Assembly: GCA_036172665.1 (NCBI GenBank)
Contig: CM069871.1
Location: 8,184,001 to 8,248,000 of the forward strand
Length of the DNA: 64,000 nt
Source: Prosopocoilus inquinatus
Taxonomy: Eukaryota > Arthropoda > Insecta > Coleoptera > Lucanidae
Reading direction: 5' to 3'
Shown here: in pieces, positions 1-11,718 of the stretch
Position numbering within the stretch: the first letter of the stretch is position 1
Layout of the letters: every line of letters begins with the position of its first letter
Notes under the pieces: generated by a model
The model's database searches: none
What the model saw: the letters and a program-made list of their open reading frames with translations, nothing else
What the model was told of the DNA's origin: nothing
Program-made: the position numbers and the translations under genes

Positions 1-2380
1 AACAATATATTTTGATATGCAATCGTTCAGTCTGTTTGGATCCTTAATTTTCCTCTCTCTTTGACCGAGGATTGACCTTGACTGTTACGGTTTGAAAGCC
101 GCTTTCCAGAGGTCACCCTGTACATTGAGTTTTGCGTCGCATTTATTTTCGATGGTGGTTGGAGACGTGGGTGTAGTGTGCGAACGTCTAGCGTTATATC
201 TGCTGGTCTGTTTTTATTACGTTGAAAATAAGTTTTTACGTCGCAAAATAATTGTATTTTTATAACAGAAATTGTCCCGCGCCTCGATTTAGTTTTGTGG
301 TGCATGTCAGAATGTATCGGTTATACACCGTCCTACGATTTTCGCTGTTTCGGCATTCTTTTATTGCTTTAAGTAAATTTTATCGGTCGGAGTTTCTATT
401 CTTAGCTTTGAATTGCACAATATTTTGCGTCGGCAGCCGCTTTTCGGATTTTTGCGCGACAATCACGTATTATTCCAACGGAAAGATTAATTCACATTTT
501 ACGCCATTGATCCTCCAATGGAAAGATTAAATTCCGTTCACATTTGGCATTTCATGCCATTGGTTCTCATTACGTCAGCTTATACTCAAATCGAGTGAAT
601 GAATCTTTGCAATTTTTTAAGATTGGTCACTTCACTTGTCTAAAAAATTCACGTCAATAATTATTATAATTTGCTGCTAATAAATGTTTCCATTCAATAA
701 TAAATTACGAGCGGCAAATTATTATTTTTTATTTAAATTATTTTTATTAATAGTTATGGATTATAATATAATTTACGTTAAACCAGACAAGAAATTAATT
801 ATTACATTATACTTCCAATCATCTGCAGTGGCTTCCACATAAGAAAATACCACTCTTTTCTGTCTCTCTTTCTTTTATGGTGAGTGCATGCTACGTTGCC
901 TTTCACTAACTCCATTAGTATGGTACGTATGTTATTGCTGGGGTGCGTTTCAACATTCGAATGTCGTGGCCGAGGTACATTTCAAGATAGGAGATTCGTA
1001 AATCGGGACGTTGTCTTCGAGAAATCTGGACCAGTCCAAAAGAAAAAAGAAACCGATACTTTTTGAAACGTTGCTAAGAAAATTTAGGTTTCTATTTTTT
1101 GACCGCGAAGGGGCCCTTTCATAAAATCAAACCAAGTTTACAACGTTTTGTCAAACTTGAATCTTTGCAATTTTTTAAGACTGGTCACTTCACTTGTCTG
1201 AAAAGAGTAACAGTAAACGTCAATAGTAGTTCGGCGATATGATGTAGCTGAGGTACGTTTCCAGTTTCGCATGTCGTGGCCGAGGTACGTTTTTAGATTC
1301 GCGTGTTTAGAAATAATCAGGCTTGAGATGCTTCGGCTAAGGTTGCCGCCAACTTCTAAGATTCGTAAATCGGGAGGTTGGCTTTGAAAGATCGGGACAT
1401 GTCCAAAAAAAATGGAGACTTTTTAAAACGTTTAGATTTCTATTTTTTGATCGCGAAGGGGCCCTTTGATTGAACGGGGCCCTGGGCTGCGGCCCATAAA
1501 GACCATGTCTAAATCCGCCCCTGTTCGTATTTTGTTTATCATCAAGCTTTCAAATTCAGTGTTTTTCATTAAAAAAAGAAGAAAAAGAAACATTCCACGA
1601 GAGTGCGTTTAAATTTAGGAAAAGGAAATGAAACTGCAGAAAATGAAAAATAAATCAGTTTTCAAAACCACGAAAAATTCTTTCGTTAAAGGAAGGGCAA
1701 GAAGTTATGTAGTATTAAAAACGAGGAGGAGATAAATTTGTCTCCGAGTCATGCTTCTAAAGAAGATTAAAAAAAAACCTTGCTTAAGTTAAAATGCATA
1801 TTTGAAAGCAAATAAATTTCTCAAAAATTCTCTCAGATGAATAAAGATTCTTTTTTTTATTGCGTAACGCCAGAATAGCCCAAAAGAGGAAAATTTCTTC
1901 TACTTGGCAACATTCCTACTATTGTTTTACTCACATGTCAAACTCTGATCGAAACGAACTGGAGCTTTAATTCTTGAATCTAGGGAATAAATAACTCGCA
2001 AGAGAACGTGACGTCAAGGTGACCAGGCCTAAATCCGCCTCTGAATATTCAGCGAAAAGAAAACCGATTTTTGTCAAAAACATGCAAGAGACTATCGAAT
2101 GTTCATCCAAATAAAAATAGGACGTAGTCAAATTGAACAACACAAAAACAAAAGACGATCGCCGGTAAAGTAAAGGACGAGAATAAATTTTGTAAAATTA
2201 AGAGCAAGGATTGCGCAAGTTTTTTGCGTCTGCAGCCGCGTTTCTGAGTTTTGCGTGAGAATCAGATTGAACGTTGTTTCTAAACGGCGAAGCCGGCCAC
2301 ATAAAATTCGATAAAGGCGTCTGAGTTTTTGTGTTATACAATTCTGCGATTTAAAATTTTTCCACCACTTATTTTACTTA
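1..2380. other. Gene-free repeat-rich stretch
   Basis: No convincing gene is seen. The stretch holds fragments of dispersed repeats. Positions 955-1120 and 1265-1467 are diverged direct copies sharing 'gtcgtggccgaggtac', 'gattcgtaaatcggga' and 'gcgaaggggccctttc'. Positions 471-660 and 1130-1200 are pieces of the repeat that also lies beyond the 3' end of gene A (2381-2770), recognisable by 'tctttgcaattttttaaga' and 'ttctcattacgtcagctta'. The rest is AT-rich and unremarkable. Confidence 0.6.
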
Positions 2381-2835
2381 CAACGGAAAGATTAAATTGC
2401 GTTCACGTTTAATATTTTATACCATTAATCCTCCGATGGAAAGATTAAATTGCGTTCACATTTGACATTTCATGCCATTGATCCTCCGATGGGAAGATTA
2501 AATTGCGTTCACATTTGGCATTTCGTGCCATTGGTTCTCATTACGTCAGCTTATACTCTATTGGCTTTTATTATAAAACCAAACAAACAACGTCTTGTCA
2601 AACTTGAATCTTTGCAATTTTTTCAAGATTGGTTGGTTTGGTGGATTCATTTGCCTGTTTAATCGACTCCACGACATTAAGGAGACATTCAAAAAGTCAA
2701 AATTTAATATAGAGAATAAAGTAATTTATTTTTTCCTACATAAGATGAACATGTTGAACTCTTCCACAACTAGCGTATACATCATGGTTGTACATTATCC
2801 TTAATCCAATCTAAATACGGATACACTCGGGAATA
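2381..2835 (-). repeat. Gene A 3' end segment, duplicated inside intron 2
   Basis: This stretch spans the last codons of gene A, its 3' UTR and downstream DNA. It is matched almost end to end by 6382-6812, in the same orientation. A canonical AATAAA (minus strand) lies at 2725-2730, about 52 nt after the stop codon, and is a good polyadenylation signal. The outer half is made of short internal repeats ('ttaaattgcgttcaca', 'ttgatcctccgatgg'). Confidence 0.75.
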
Positions 2836-3191
2836 TACCACCGGCATTTGGTTACAGAGCGGACCCCCATAAGAAACGATGCCCTCCACGTAGAACTGCT
2901 CCGATTCTTCGCTCACAGTGGTCACGAAGGGATTTCCACTGTCGCCAAAGCAAGAGCTCTCGTTGTCTTTGCCCATGGCGCAAATGTGTGAGTTGTCCAC
3001 CTGCGGCGTAAGGTTTCCTTGCTTTAACTTTATCCTGCATTCGGGCAGTGACATTACTTTCAGCATTGCTTTTCGCTTGACGTCACTGCTGGCAAAAGTT
3101 TCCGTGTTGGTAACGCCCCAACCGGCCACCCAGAAATCCTCACCGACGATGTCCCTTTCAGCCGTCGGTAAACAAATTGGCTGGATGAATC
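2782..3191 (-). CDS. Gene A exon 5: catalytic Ser and C-terminus
   Basis: Acceptor TTCGCAG|GA. Codes for FIQPICLPTAERD, then VAGWGVT, then SSCFGDSGNPF with catalytic Ser324, and ends YLDWIKDNVQP with stop TGA at 2782-2784. In gene C the region of this exon is split in two just after GWGRTEK; here, as in gene B, it is one exon. Confidence 0.93.
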
Positions 3192-6100
3192 CTGCGAAAA
3201 TAATTGGTTCTAAAGATGTGTCAAAAATATAAAAGTTTTGTTACTACTGGTGTAATTAACCGATCCTTTTAGTCGTATTAGCGCGATGTCATGGAGCAAG
3301 CCGCCCGTTCTGTCAAATCTGTAATCCTCGTGGATCTTCACTGATTCTATGTCCACGTCAATATGTTCCGAGCACAAAGTCGTCAGCCCTTTTCGTACGC
3401 AGTCCACCGGCTTAGATATGATCCATTCTCCTAAGCGAACTCGCTTTCTGAAATGTAAACAAATCTTGTGGGTCATTGGAACTTCTTGGAAATCGAAGCA
3501 ATCCTAAATTTTATTTGAACCGTATCCAAGGGGGATGGGACGATTCGCCGTCGCCAACTCGCCGTCGCCGATTCACCGTCGCCAATTCGTCATAGAACCA
3601 ATTCGTCGTCGATCCAATTTACCGTCCGCCCAATTCACCGTCACATGTTACTGCTTTATTTAGTTTGATAAGCTTTAAAACATTTTCTGACCATTTTAGA
3701 TAATATCCAAGTTATACCTACGAATTGAAGAAAATAACTATAATTTCAGTACGTTTCAAGTAAATTAAAATGGACTTTACTATTGTTTTTCTGTTTCAAG
3801 TTAAACTAAATTCCTAATTACAGTGCGACCACCGTAAGACACAAAATTACGAACAAATTGGTGCTGTATGTACACATTATCATAATTCTATTTTTTTTTT
3901 TAATGGAACCCCTTTTTCAATTTATAATTTTAAATGACGAGCTTTCATGAATCAATATTTTGAAAGCAGTCGACTTTTGATGTGTAGTGATTTTGATTGA
4001 TATGAAAATCAATATGATTTTGAGCAGAATCTGAAAATATAAAAAAGAAGAATTGGAGGGATTTTACGAACACCCTGAAGAATAAGAAATACTTCCTGGA
4101 AGACCAAATTTTTTTATCTGTTTCTTTATCTATGTATCACATTTAATTAATAACAAATTATTTTATTTTCCATTAATTATGTTAACTTCTTTATTTTATT
4201 TACATATAATTATCGGTATATTATGATTTGGATATGTACCTGGACTTAAAACTTTAATCGCTGACGGCGAATTTACCGACGGCGAGTTTTACCTACGACG
4301 AATCGGCGACGGTGAATTGGCGACGACAAATCGGCGATGGCGAATTGTCCTAGACCCGTATCCAAGTGATCAATAATGTTTAAAGCGAGGATGAAATAGT
4401 ACCGTCGCGTCGCGACGCACATGATCCGATTTCGATCGACCGATCGCATCGAGAAACACTGCAGGCAGGGACTTTTTAATCCCCGCTTTGATAATATTTG
4501 AGAGGTGTCTGTGAAATGTTGAGGTGGAGGAGAAGAACAACGCTTCTTTACTTGGGGTAAGGTATGTACAGTCGTCTGCATCTAAAATGCACGAAGACCA
4601 CACCCTTATTAAAACCTTGTGCTGCAATTAAGGCTCAAAGAAATGTCTCAAGTCCGACTGTACTTATCATGACAGGGTTTTCGATTGCTAAGGTCCATTT
4701 TTACAAATGCGGTTCAACTTTGAACCGAGGCTTAAACCCTTAGCAACGATTATTTCAACAATTGTTGTGAAGGATTTAAGCTTCGGCTCAAGGTTAAACC
4801 GTCATTGTAAAACTGGGCCTAAGAGTCAAAGGAATCAAATGATTACGCAACGAACTTACAGGTTACGTGTTTGACAATGCGCAGAGGTGAGGACGTATCT
4901 TTCGCTTATTAAGGTGCCTCCACATTTGAAAGAAGCCTTATTGTTACGATCAATGTACACCAACAATGCCATCCAGGGAAACTCTGCTAGGTCAGCGACG
5001 GTACCGCCCAAAATCTTATCTGCATTCTAAACACAAAGACAACGCATCAGAATTTATAAAAAAAAAAAACATCAAAAACAGTGTCAGTAGCGTAACTAAA
5101 AATTTTGACCGTATATTAAAAAAAATATATATGTATTATACAGGGTGTCTCAGGACAAAGTTTGAATATTTTAGCATGTAATAGTATTGGCTATTCTGAG
5201 TAGAAAAGTTCATATAAACGTGTGTCCAATTCTCAGTGGTTACGATAATACCACTGCTTGAAGTTTCAGTACACTCACAATTAGGGTATTTCCGACAAGC
5301 AGTAGGTGTGTTTTCAGTTTTCATTACAAAAAAGGTTTGGGACATTTAGTTCCAAAAATATTTGATGTTCCACATAAAGCAGAAACAATTACCGAAGATA
5401 TAACAGAAAAAAAGAAACAGTAAAAACAAGTAAATCGGCGCGCCGCCTTGACTTACACAGCGGTGCGCGTTGTGCGTTGTAGCCGTTCTCTAAAATTTTG
5501 TGCGAATTTTACTTTTAAATTTCACGCAAGCGACAATCGCAAGTATATTCGCTAAGCGCTCTATCTTGTAGCCTGGCGTACACATCTACAGTCTGTCAGA
5601 CGCGCACATCACTCAACACAGAGGTGTTGAAACTCGGAAGGAGGGAGGGCATAAAAATATAAAAAGTATAATCCTAAGTATCAATAAAATATCAGAGTAC
5701 TTCGCACCACGTGAGTTCAAGGACAACAGTATGTTTAAATTTGTGAATCATCGAAATATGCAAGTTTTTGTGTTATATTTCGAGAAACCAGAGATCATGG
5801 GTTTTTAGATACTCAGATACCATTGAAGGTGCAGGGGGATCCCCTCACACCCGATGCGTGCAATTTAACTACTCCTGAAACACTGCAGAGTGCGCACGAG
5901 AACATGAAAAAACGAGCTGGCAGACAATATTTTGAATATTTATTTTAATTTCAGTAGTCCATCAAACTTATCTTTTATTTCTTCATTTAAACAAAATAAG
6001 GTTTTGTGTATCATCAAACATCGTACAGGGGACAACGAACATAACCTCAAATATAACAATAAATTGTCAGTTTATTATTCATTTGTCAGTGTATCCAACC

Positions 6101-9100
6101 ACAGAGCATCCATATACCACACCATCCTATAATTATGAATTATGATCACCCGGTGTTTTAATATTCTACTTAAGCGTACTAAGGTTGGCAACACTAGTAT
6201 TAATTTAAAGTTAATCCAACTGAAGTTTGATTTTTCAGAATGCCCAACCACACAGCATAAAATAGCATCAATCACAGACTTCCTCTAATTATGAATTCCA
6301 TTGGTACCCGGTGTTTTAATATTCTATTAAGCGTGCTAGTGTTGGCAACACTGTCCCCGGTACTTACTAAAGTCAGGACAACTGCGTTCACGTTTAATAT
6401 TTTATGCCATTAATCCTCCGATGGAAAGATTAAATGGCGTTCACGTTTGGCATTTTATGCCATTGATCCTCCGATGGGAAGATTAAATTGCGTTCACATT
6501 TGTCATTTCGTGCCATTGGTTCTCATTACGTCAGCTTATACTCTGTTGGCTTTTATTATAAAACCAAAAAACGTCTTATCAAACTTGAATTTTTGCAATT
6601 TTTTCAAGATTGGCTGGTTTGGTGGATTCATTTGTCAATTTAATCGATTCCACGTCATTAAGGAGACATTGAGAAAGTCAAAATTTAATTTAAAGAATAA
6701 AATAATTTATTTTATCCTACATATCATGAAAATGTTGTACTTTTTCACAACTATCGTATACATCATGGTTGTACATGATATATATACACTCATATACACT
6801 CGGGAAATTGTGTAACAATAAATGATTATCAAAATAAAAATAAGACGTAGTCAAATTGTAAAGACGAAAATAAATTTTGTAAAATTAACAATAGAAATTT
6901 TGTAACAATAACGTCAAATCGATGCAAAAACATTGACGAATTTTATCCGAACCAAAAATTTAATCCGTAGATGTTAAAGAAGAAAAAAAAAACTGTAATC
7001 GGTTAATAAATTGGTAATGGAAAAATAAAAAATAAAGTTTAATTAAATGTGAAATAAACGAAACTCAAACCGAGTGAAAAAATAGACGATTAACAAATAA
7101 ATTACGTCGAATCAGATCAAACAAGAAAAAAATGAAAAATAAAAGAAAAACATAAACAAAAGATGAGAACAAATCAAAGGGGATAACTTTCCGGATGTCT
7201 GATTTTTAGAAGCCCGTATTTTGATGCCACTTATGTGTGTATAGGTGTATGTGTGTATGTTGTGATGATGAGAACGACAACGAAGATGAACAAGGGTTCG
7301 CTACCTTTCGTTGTTGGAGCGCAGTGAACTTTAGATTAGCATAGCCCCACGACGGACGCCACTTACATGATGTTATTTATTTATTTATTTTTGTTTAGTT
7401 GAGACCTCATCATCTAAATGGCGCCCAACGTGGGGCTACTACAGTGATCGTTTCACTAGGAAAATAGTGCGCAACACCACCTCCAAAAATTTTAAAGGTT
7501 GCTCTATATGTATCTATATATATTTTTTTTTATTAAGACTGCACACTTACAAAAATGAACAGAGAGAGAAACTGATGTTAAATTTTTTATTTACAATGTT
7601 TTAAACACTTAGCAGCTATCAATAAGTTTCTTCGGCTGCTTTTTTTTCTGGGATAACTAAAGCTGGGACACTTAATATTAGCCCATCCTGTTTTGTAAAA
7701 GTTGGAGTTGTCAATTTTTTTTTTAGGTTAAGAAAGCGTCTGGTAACTGGTGCTGCTAATTAAAATATTTCTTTTCGTAATGAAAGTTCGTAATTTGTTT
7801 TTAACAGACCAGGACTACGTTTATTATATACAGGATGATTTTCATTGATTGAGAATAGTTTGAATATGGCGCCATAATTTTTATCGGTCTGTAAAAATTA
7901 CTTCATAATTTATTTAAGTCGAGTTTTGTCCGATGAAATTCGATAGCAAATAGGTTTTCTTTTTAAAGGTTAAAAACTATTCTCTTAAAAATCACTTCGA
8001 GACAGGCGACTAGCTACGCCACTGGTATTTATTTTCATACCTGAAAACCGCACTTTGTGCTATCCGGCAGTAAATTATTATTATCTGGCCTACTTCGAGG
8101 GTTCAATTCTTCGCGTACAGATTTAAGTGTATTTGCTTCTGTTTTGAACGCGTCTTTTGTACTGCAGCACACTTTTGGCGAAGAGCCGCTCCATCCGCAC
8201 AGGAAATTCTTCACGAACAGCTTCTCCTCTGCGGTGCTTGCCTTTATTACGGCTTCGACAATAAACTGGCAATCGAATATGATCACGCAAGTTCCTTTCT
8301 CGTTGTTTGGGGTCAAGCATGCGGTTCCATTTTCTGTGCAAAAAAAGATCTAACTAACAAAAGGAAAAGCTATGGAAATCGAATTTCATGACCAGGGAAA
8401 AGAATTCGGGCCACTTGTTTCGCGACTGTATCAGCCCCGTCTACATTGATCTCTGCGAAATAAGAACGCTCGCATTGCACTCCTTTCGATCCTACTTAAT
8501 AGCGATTCGGATTATCGGAGCCGCGGATAAGCAATTAGTAGGTACATTCGGCGTAAAAAGCACTAAGCGGCCTGAATTCTTTTCCCTGTTTATGACCAAA
8601 GCGCAAATTGTGTATGGTACAGGTTATAAAAAAAAGTAAAAAGTAAATGTGCAGGTAGTATTGGCAATAAAATTGGGTTGTGAATTACAAAATTCTCAAA
8701 TCATTGTCAAGCGAACCAACCCACTGTCCGGTTTTCTCAATAAGCGATTGGTCACGTGGTTTACACCGAACGTTGACTTGAATTGCAAAAAAATTGATGG
8801 TGTTTGTCATGCTACAGGAAAACCCCTCTTTGTCCATGACTTATCATGACTAGAGAGCGGCATAATTTAAATACTTCACGTCCGAATAACAACAATTAAA
8901 CAATCAAGCGATTAAATAAACTTTGAATTTGAGTTTTGAGTTTTCAGTAGAAGGAGGTGCTTGACTTATGAAAAGCAAGAGACTAAAATAAGACAGGCGC
9001 ATTGCAAAAACCAGAGAAAAAGTTGAGTATTTTGTTGGTCGATTGCAGTTCGTAAACAAATGAAGATCCGGCCTTTTTAAGACAAAAAAAAGTTAAATAT

Positions 9101-11439
9101 GATAAGAACCTAACATAACCTTACCTTAGTCGCTCTCTATTGAACGCGGAAAACCACCTTCATCCTTTGAAAGCGGAAAAACTCGAAACCACAACAACGT
9201 CGCGACGATTAAAATCTGACGACACGCAACGACTTAGACCTGCAGCGTTGCCAGGTTTTACTTTACGATATATTAGGCCCGTCAAGGTGTTAAATCTGAA
9301 TTGCAACGTCGCAAAACTGCCTGAAAGACTTTAGGCGGTGCGTCCGGAAAGCTGTCGCTCGATTATTTCTAGAAATCTTTTCTTTGCATTATTATTATTA
9401 TTATTACCGCTTCAATTCGTCTATCCTACTGCAATGTCAGGTCAAAAAGCGATGGTAAGATGTCGCTATTTTATCTGTTCATTATTATTACCATAACAAC
9501 GGGCGACTTCTTCACAACCCACTTTGAAATAGAATGGTGTAGATCGTCCGTTGTCATGGAAATAATATAAACGAAATAATTACACACCTTGCACTCTTGC
9601 ACAAAGTCATATGCTCGAGGGGCAAGAATTTTAAACACCGTGGACAGTGTTGCCAACGTATGTTCCCTAAATTGCCCCCAAAGAAAAATTGGAAAATTCC
9701 TAATTTTTTTTTGATCCTCACAAAATGATCGGCGGTTTTTTGGCTGGCGAATTTTAATTTATAAAAAATATATATTTATTGACAATAGGAATTCAACAAA
9801 TAAAACGGTTAAATTAAAAAAATAAAAATAATAATTCAGCGCTGTACCGGAAGTCTGAAGCTCATGATAATGGCCGCATCGGTGAAACGCGTGTTTGCTC
9901 TTAAAAAAAGTGTTCAAATTTCAATTGGACACAGAAATGTGAATAAAAAGTGACTTAAAAGGAGGGACAAAAATTAATTAAAGCTAAATAATTAAAATTC
10001 CAAACTACTCCTAAAACATAACTCGAATCGAATTTTAATTTCAACCCAAGCGCGGTCAAATCAACGCAAATGCTCAACTCAATTTAACCCCAATTTAAAT
10101 AAAAGATTAAAAATTAAAAAAAAATAAAGCTGAAATATTTGAAAGTCTCAAAACACCAAAATGTTATATTAAATTGAATGCAGCCCAATTTGACTCAACC
10201 AATGCATAAAATTGAAACCTAAAAAATATTAAAATTTACAAAATTGATGACTTGTTTAGTTACTCTTGAAAATTCATTTAGTTTTCGTTGACAACGCGTT
10301 TCTTTTTTCTGGTTTCCCTCAATTAACGACTCGTTTCTTTGTAAATTTTCCTGAAGAAGCTGTCGAACGCACAGCGAAACGTGTCGATAAAAATCTCAAT
10401 TTTTTCAAGTGCCCGCAACAAATTAATTCTATTAAAAAAAAAAAATTAGAGTGAAAACCAAAACAATTAAAACTCCAAAGTCCAACCCAACTCAAGGTTA
10501 ATCCAATTGCGCTCATCCTAACTATACTCAGATCAATCCGGTTGCACTCAACCTAACTGTACTTAGTCCGAACAGTTTCAAGGTTAACAAAACAATTGTA
10601 ACTCCAGAGTCCAACCCAACTCAAGGTTAATCCAACTGCGCTCAACTTAACTGTACTCAGACCAATTGAACTCATGGTTAATCCGGTTGCACTAAATCTA
10701 ACTGTACTTAGTCCAACCTGTTTCAAGGTTAACAAAACAATTAAAACTCCAAAGTCCAACCCGTTTCAAGGTTAACAAAACAATTAAAACTCCAAAGTCC
10801 AAGCCGTTTCAAGGTTAACAAAACAATTAAAACTCCAAAGTCCAAGCCGTTTCAAGGTTAACAAAACAATTAAAACTTCAAAATCCAACCCAACTCAAGG
10901 TTAATCCAATTGCGCTCAACCTAACTGTACTCAGATCAACTAAACTTAAGGTTAATCCGGTTGCACTCAACCTAACTGTACTTAGTCCAACCAGTTTCAA
11001 GGTTAATTCAATTGCACTCAGCTTAACTGTACCCAGTCCGGGCAGCAAAAGAATTAAAAATGAAAATACGCGATTAAAACTGAAATATTACTCAAAACAA
11101 AACTCAGAATCAAGTTGAATACAAGCAAGTCCACTCAATCCAGGAGGCAAGAACAAAAAGAAATTAAAACTGATTAAGAACAAAAGAAAAAAAAAACTTG
11201 AAACTCAAACAGTTAATACTCTGTTGGTCTCCAGTCTAACAAGAGCAAGTCCCAATCTCTTTTCAAGGGGAATTAACAAAACATGAAACTTTAAAAATGA
11301 AAACTCAAAATCAAGATTAATTCAAAGCGGGAATAATTTCGCTCTGTTTCTTTACTTATTTTACATTTCTTTTTCGTGTCTCACCTGTTTTCACACAGTG
11401 ATACGCTAAGAAGTAACAAAACACGCACAGTAACTTCAT
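2782..11439 (-). CDS. Clip-domain serine protease A (CLIPB-like), 5 exons, 375 aa
   Basis: Secreted S1A protease zymogen of the insect clip-domain family, which acts in haemolymph cascades such as melanization and Toll activation. CDS is complement(join(2782..3191,3245..3447,4860..5026,8041..8333,11385..11439)). All introns are GT-AG, phases agree and the total is 376 codons. Residues 1-18 are a signal peptide. Residues about 24-73 hold the six clip cysteines, with 23 residues between Cys3 and Cys4. Activation is expected after Lys120 (NADK|ILGG). The triad is His166, Asp225 and Ser324. Odd points: the usual Asp at chymotrypsin position 189 is Ser318, the 226 Gly is Val357 (PVVY instead of PGVY), and the active-site motif reads GDSGNP. 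The S1 pocket is therefore not trypsin-like, and specificity cannot be assumed. Intron 2 holds a duplicate of this gene's own 3' end, so a chimeric history is possible. The model is inferred from sequence only. Confidence 0.87.
3245..3447 (-). CDS. Gene A exon 4: catalytic Asp
   Basis: Acceptor ATTTCAG|A. Codes for KRVRLGEW, a Cys pair typical of clip proteases (Cys188 and Cys197), and [14 protein letters not shown] with the catalytic Asp225. The donor is AGTA|GTAACA in phase 1. The next intron is only 53 nt long. Confidence 0.92.
3531..4357. mobile_element. Foldback-like non-autonomous DNA transposon, copy 1
   Basis: 827-bp element in gene A intron 3. The ends are inverted (GGGGATGGGAC...GTCCTAGACCC). 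Each end is built of short direct subrepeats of the type 'aattcgccgtcgcc', in opposite orientation at the two ends. It is flanked by a perfect 9-bp duplication 'gtatccaag' at 3522-3530 and 4358-4366. The centre is AT-rich with no ORF. Copy 2 at 47208-48008 is full length and similar throughout. Subrepeat-built inverted ends plus 9-bp target duplications fit the Foldback/MULE group; the assignment is inference. Confidence 0.85.
4688..4825. mobile_element. Imperfect palindromic MITE-like element
   Basis: The two arms face each other: 'ggtccatttttacaaatgcgg' side at 4691 and 'gtcattgtaaaactgggcc' side ending at 4822, with diverged inner parts ('gaaccgaggcttaaaccc' against 'gatttaagcttcggctc'). 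About 138 bp in total, no ORF. Target duplication is not clear. Confidence 0.5.
4860..5026 (-). CDS. Gene A exon 3: activation site and catalytic His
   Basis: Acceptor TGTTTAG|AAT in phase 0. Codes for NADK|ILGGTVADLAEFPW and then ERYVLTSAHC with His166. TSAHC replaces the usual TAAHC. The donor is ACCT|GTAAGT in phase 2, the same place as in genes B and C. Confidence 0.92.
6097..6351. repeat. Tandem duplicate of ~110-150 bp in gene A intron 2
   Basis: Two diverged copies, 6097-6196 and 6242-6351, share 'ccggtgttttaatattcta', 'ttaagcgt' and 'ttggcaacact'. No coding potential is seen. Confidence 0.5.
6382..6812 (-). pseudogene. Relic copy of gene A's 3' end
   Basis: Matches 2381-2835 along its length in the same orientation: downstream DNA, the poly(A) region and the final coding stretch up to the 'cactcggga' that codes for the SRVYP part of gene A. 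The coding part here is interrupted by inserted 'atatatacactc' and is broken. A minus-strand AATAAA survives near 6706. It lies in gene A intron 2, between the clip exon and the protease exons, and is best explained by tandem duplication followed by deletion. Confidence 0.7.
7200..7450 (+). mobile_element. Possible LTR-retroelement edge with primer-site-like motif
   Basis: At about 7421 the sequence 'tggcgcccaacgtggggc' resembles the tRNA primer-binding site that follows a 5' LTR in many LTR elements. A minus-strand copy of its core ('ggcgcccaacgtgg') is at about 15250-15264 in gene B intron 3. I cannot see the LTR partner or internal genes, so this is only suggestive. Confidence 0.25.
8041..8333 (-). 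CDS. Gene A exon 2: clip domain
   Basis: Acceptor TTGCACAG|AA. The exon codes for NGTACLTPNNEKGTC, then DCQ, LCGW and VCC, giving the six-Cys clip pattern. A polar linker ending in STKCGFQ follows; its Cys normally pairs with the catalytic domain after activation. The exon ends in phase 0 at CAG|GTATGA. Confidence 0.9.
8393..8588. mobile_element. hAT-type MITE, copy 1
   Basis: 196-bp element in gene A intron 1. Terminal inverted repeats are 'cagggaaaagaattcgggcc' at the left and its near-reverse complement at the right ('ggcctgaattcttttccctg'). The flanking 8-bp duplications are 'ttcatgac' (8385-8392) and 'tttatgac' (8589-8596), one mismatch. An 8-bp duplication and ends starting CAGGG are characteristic of hAT elements. 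No transposase is present. Confidence 0.88.
9409..9480 (-). mobile_element. 72-bp element with 12-bp target duplication
   Basis: Flanked by perfect 12-bp direct repeats 'attattattacc' at 9397-9408 and 9481-9492. Read on the minus strand it starts 'gaacagataaaatagcgac' and contains 'ttgacctgacattgcagta'. The same leader occurs at 17480-17530, 17585-17663, 17905-17980 and 30499-30540. Its first 16 bases are also the start of the hammerhead-bearing element at 50902. It looks like a very short member of the same mobile family. Confidence 0.65.
10450..11040. repeat. Complex tandem repeat (satellite-like)
   Basis: Repeated modules 'aactccaaagtccaa', 'ccaactcaaggttaatcca', 'gcactcaacctaactgta' and 'gtttcaaggttaacaaaac' alternate through about 590 bp. 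A ~51-bp unit containing 'aacaaaacaattaaaactcc' is repeated in a row at about 10730-10880. Lies in gene A intron 1. Not coding. Confidence 0.75.
11385..11439 (-). CDS. Gene A exon 1: signal peptide
   Basis: ATG at 11439 opens MKLLCVFCYFLAYHCVKT, a short basic start followed by a hydrophobic core. The donor is ACAG|GTGAGA, leaving one base (phase 1). This is the phase demanded by the clip exon at 8333, and it is the phase of the matching intron in gene B. The distance to the clip exon is 3.05 kb. I saw no equally good alternative nearer to it. Confidence 0.75.
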
Positions 11440-11718
11440 GATTCTCTGCGTAAATAAGCCATTTCGTTTATTATCTGATGTGAATAATGATTTTGGTTAG
11501 GAATTTCCGACTGTCAAGAATTTATTTGTATTTGTATTTGTGTTGGCAACACGTCGATATTCAAATTGTTTAACTTATCGAGTAATTTTCAATTTGGGAT
11601 TTCCTGAGTTGTCTTAAGGAAGGAACAATTCTGAATTTAGGAATAGATGGATGAAAGTCAAGGATGTCCAAAAATGTCCCCACTAAAACTTTTCTTGTTT
11701 TTTTTTTCTTTTGTGTTG

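Noticed and set aside
4273..4627. Minus-strand open frames near gene A exon 3
   Set aside because: They overlap the Foldback-like element and lie in an intron of gene A; no protease sequence.
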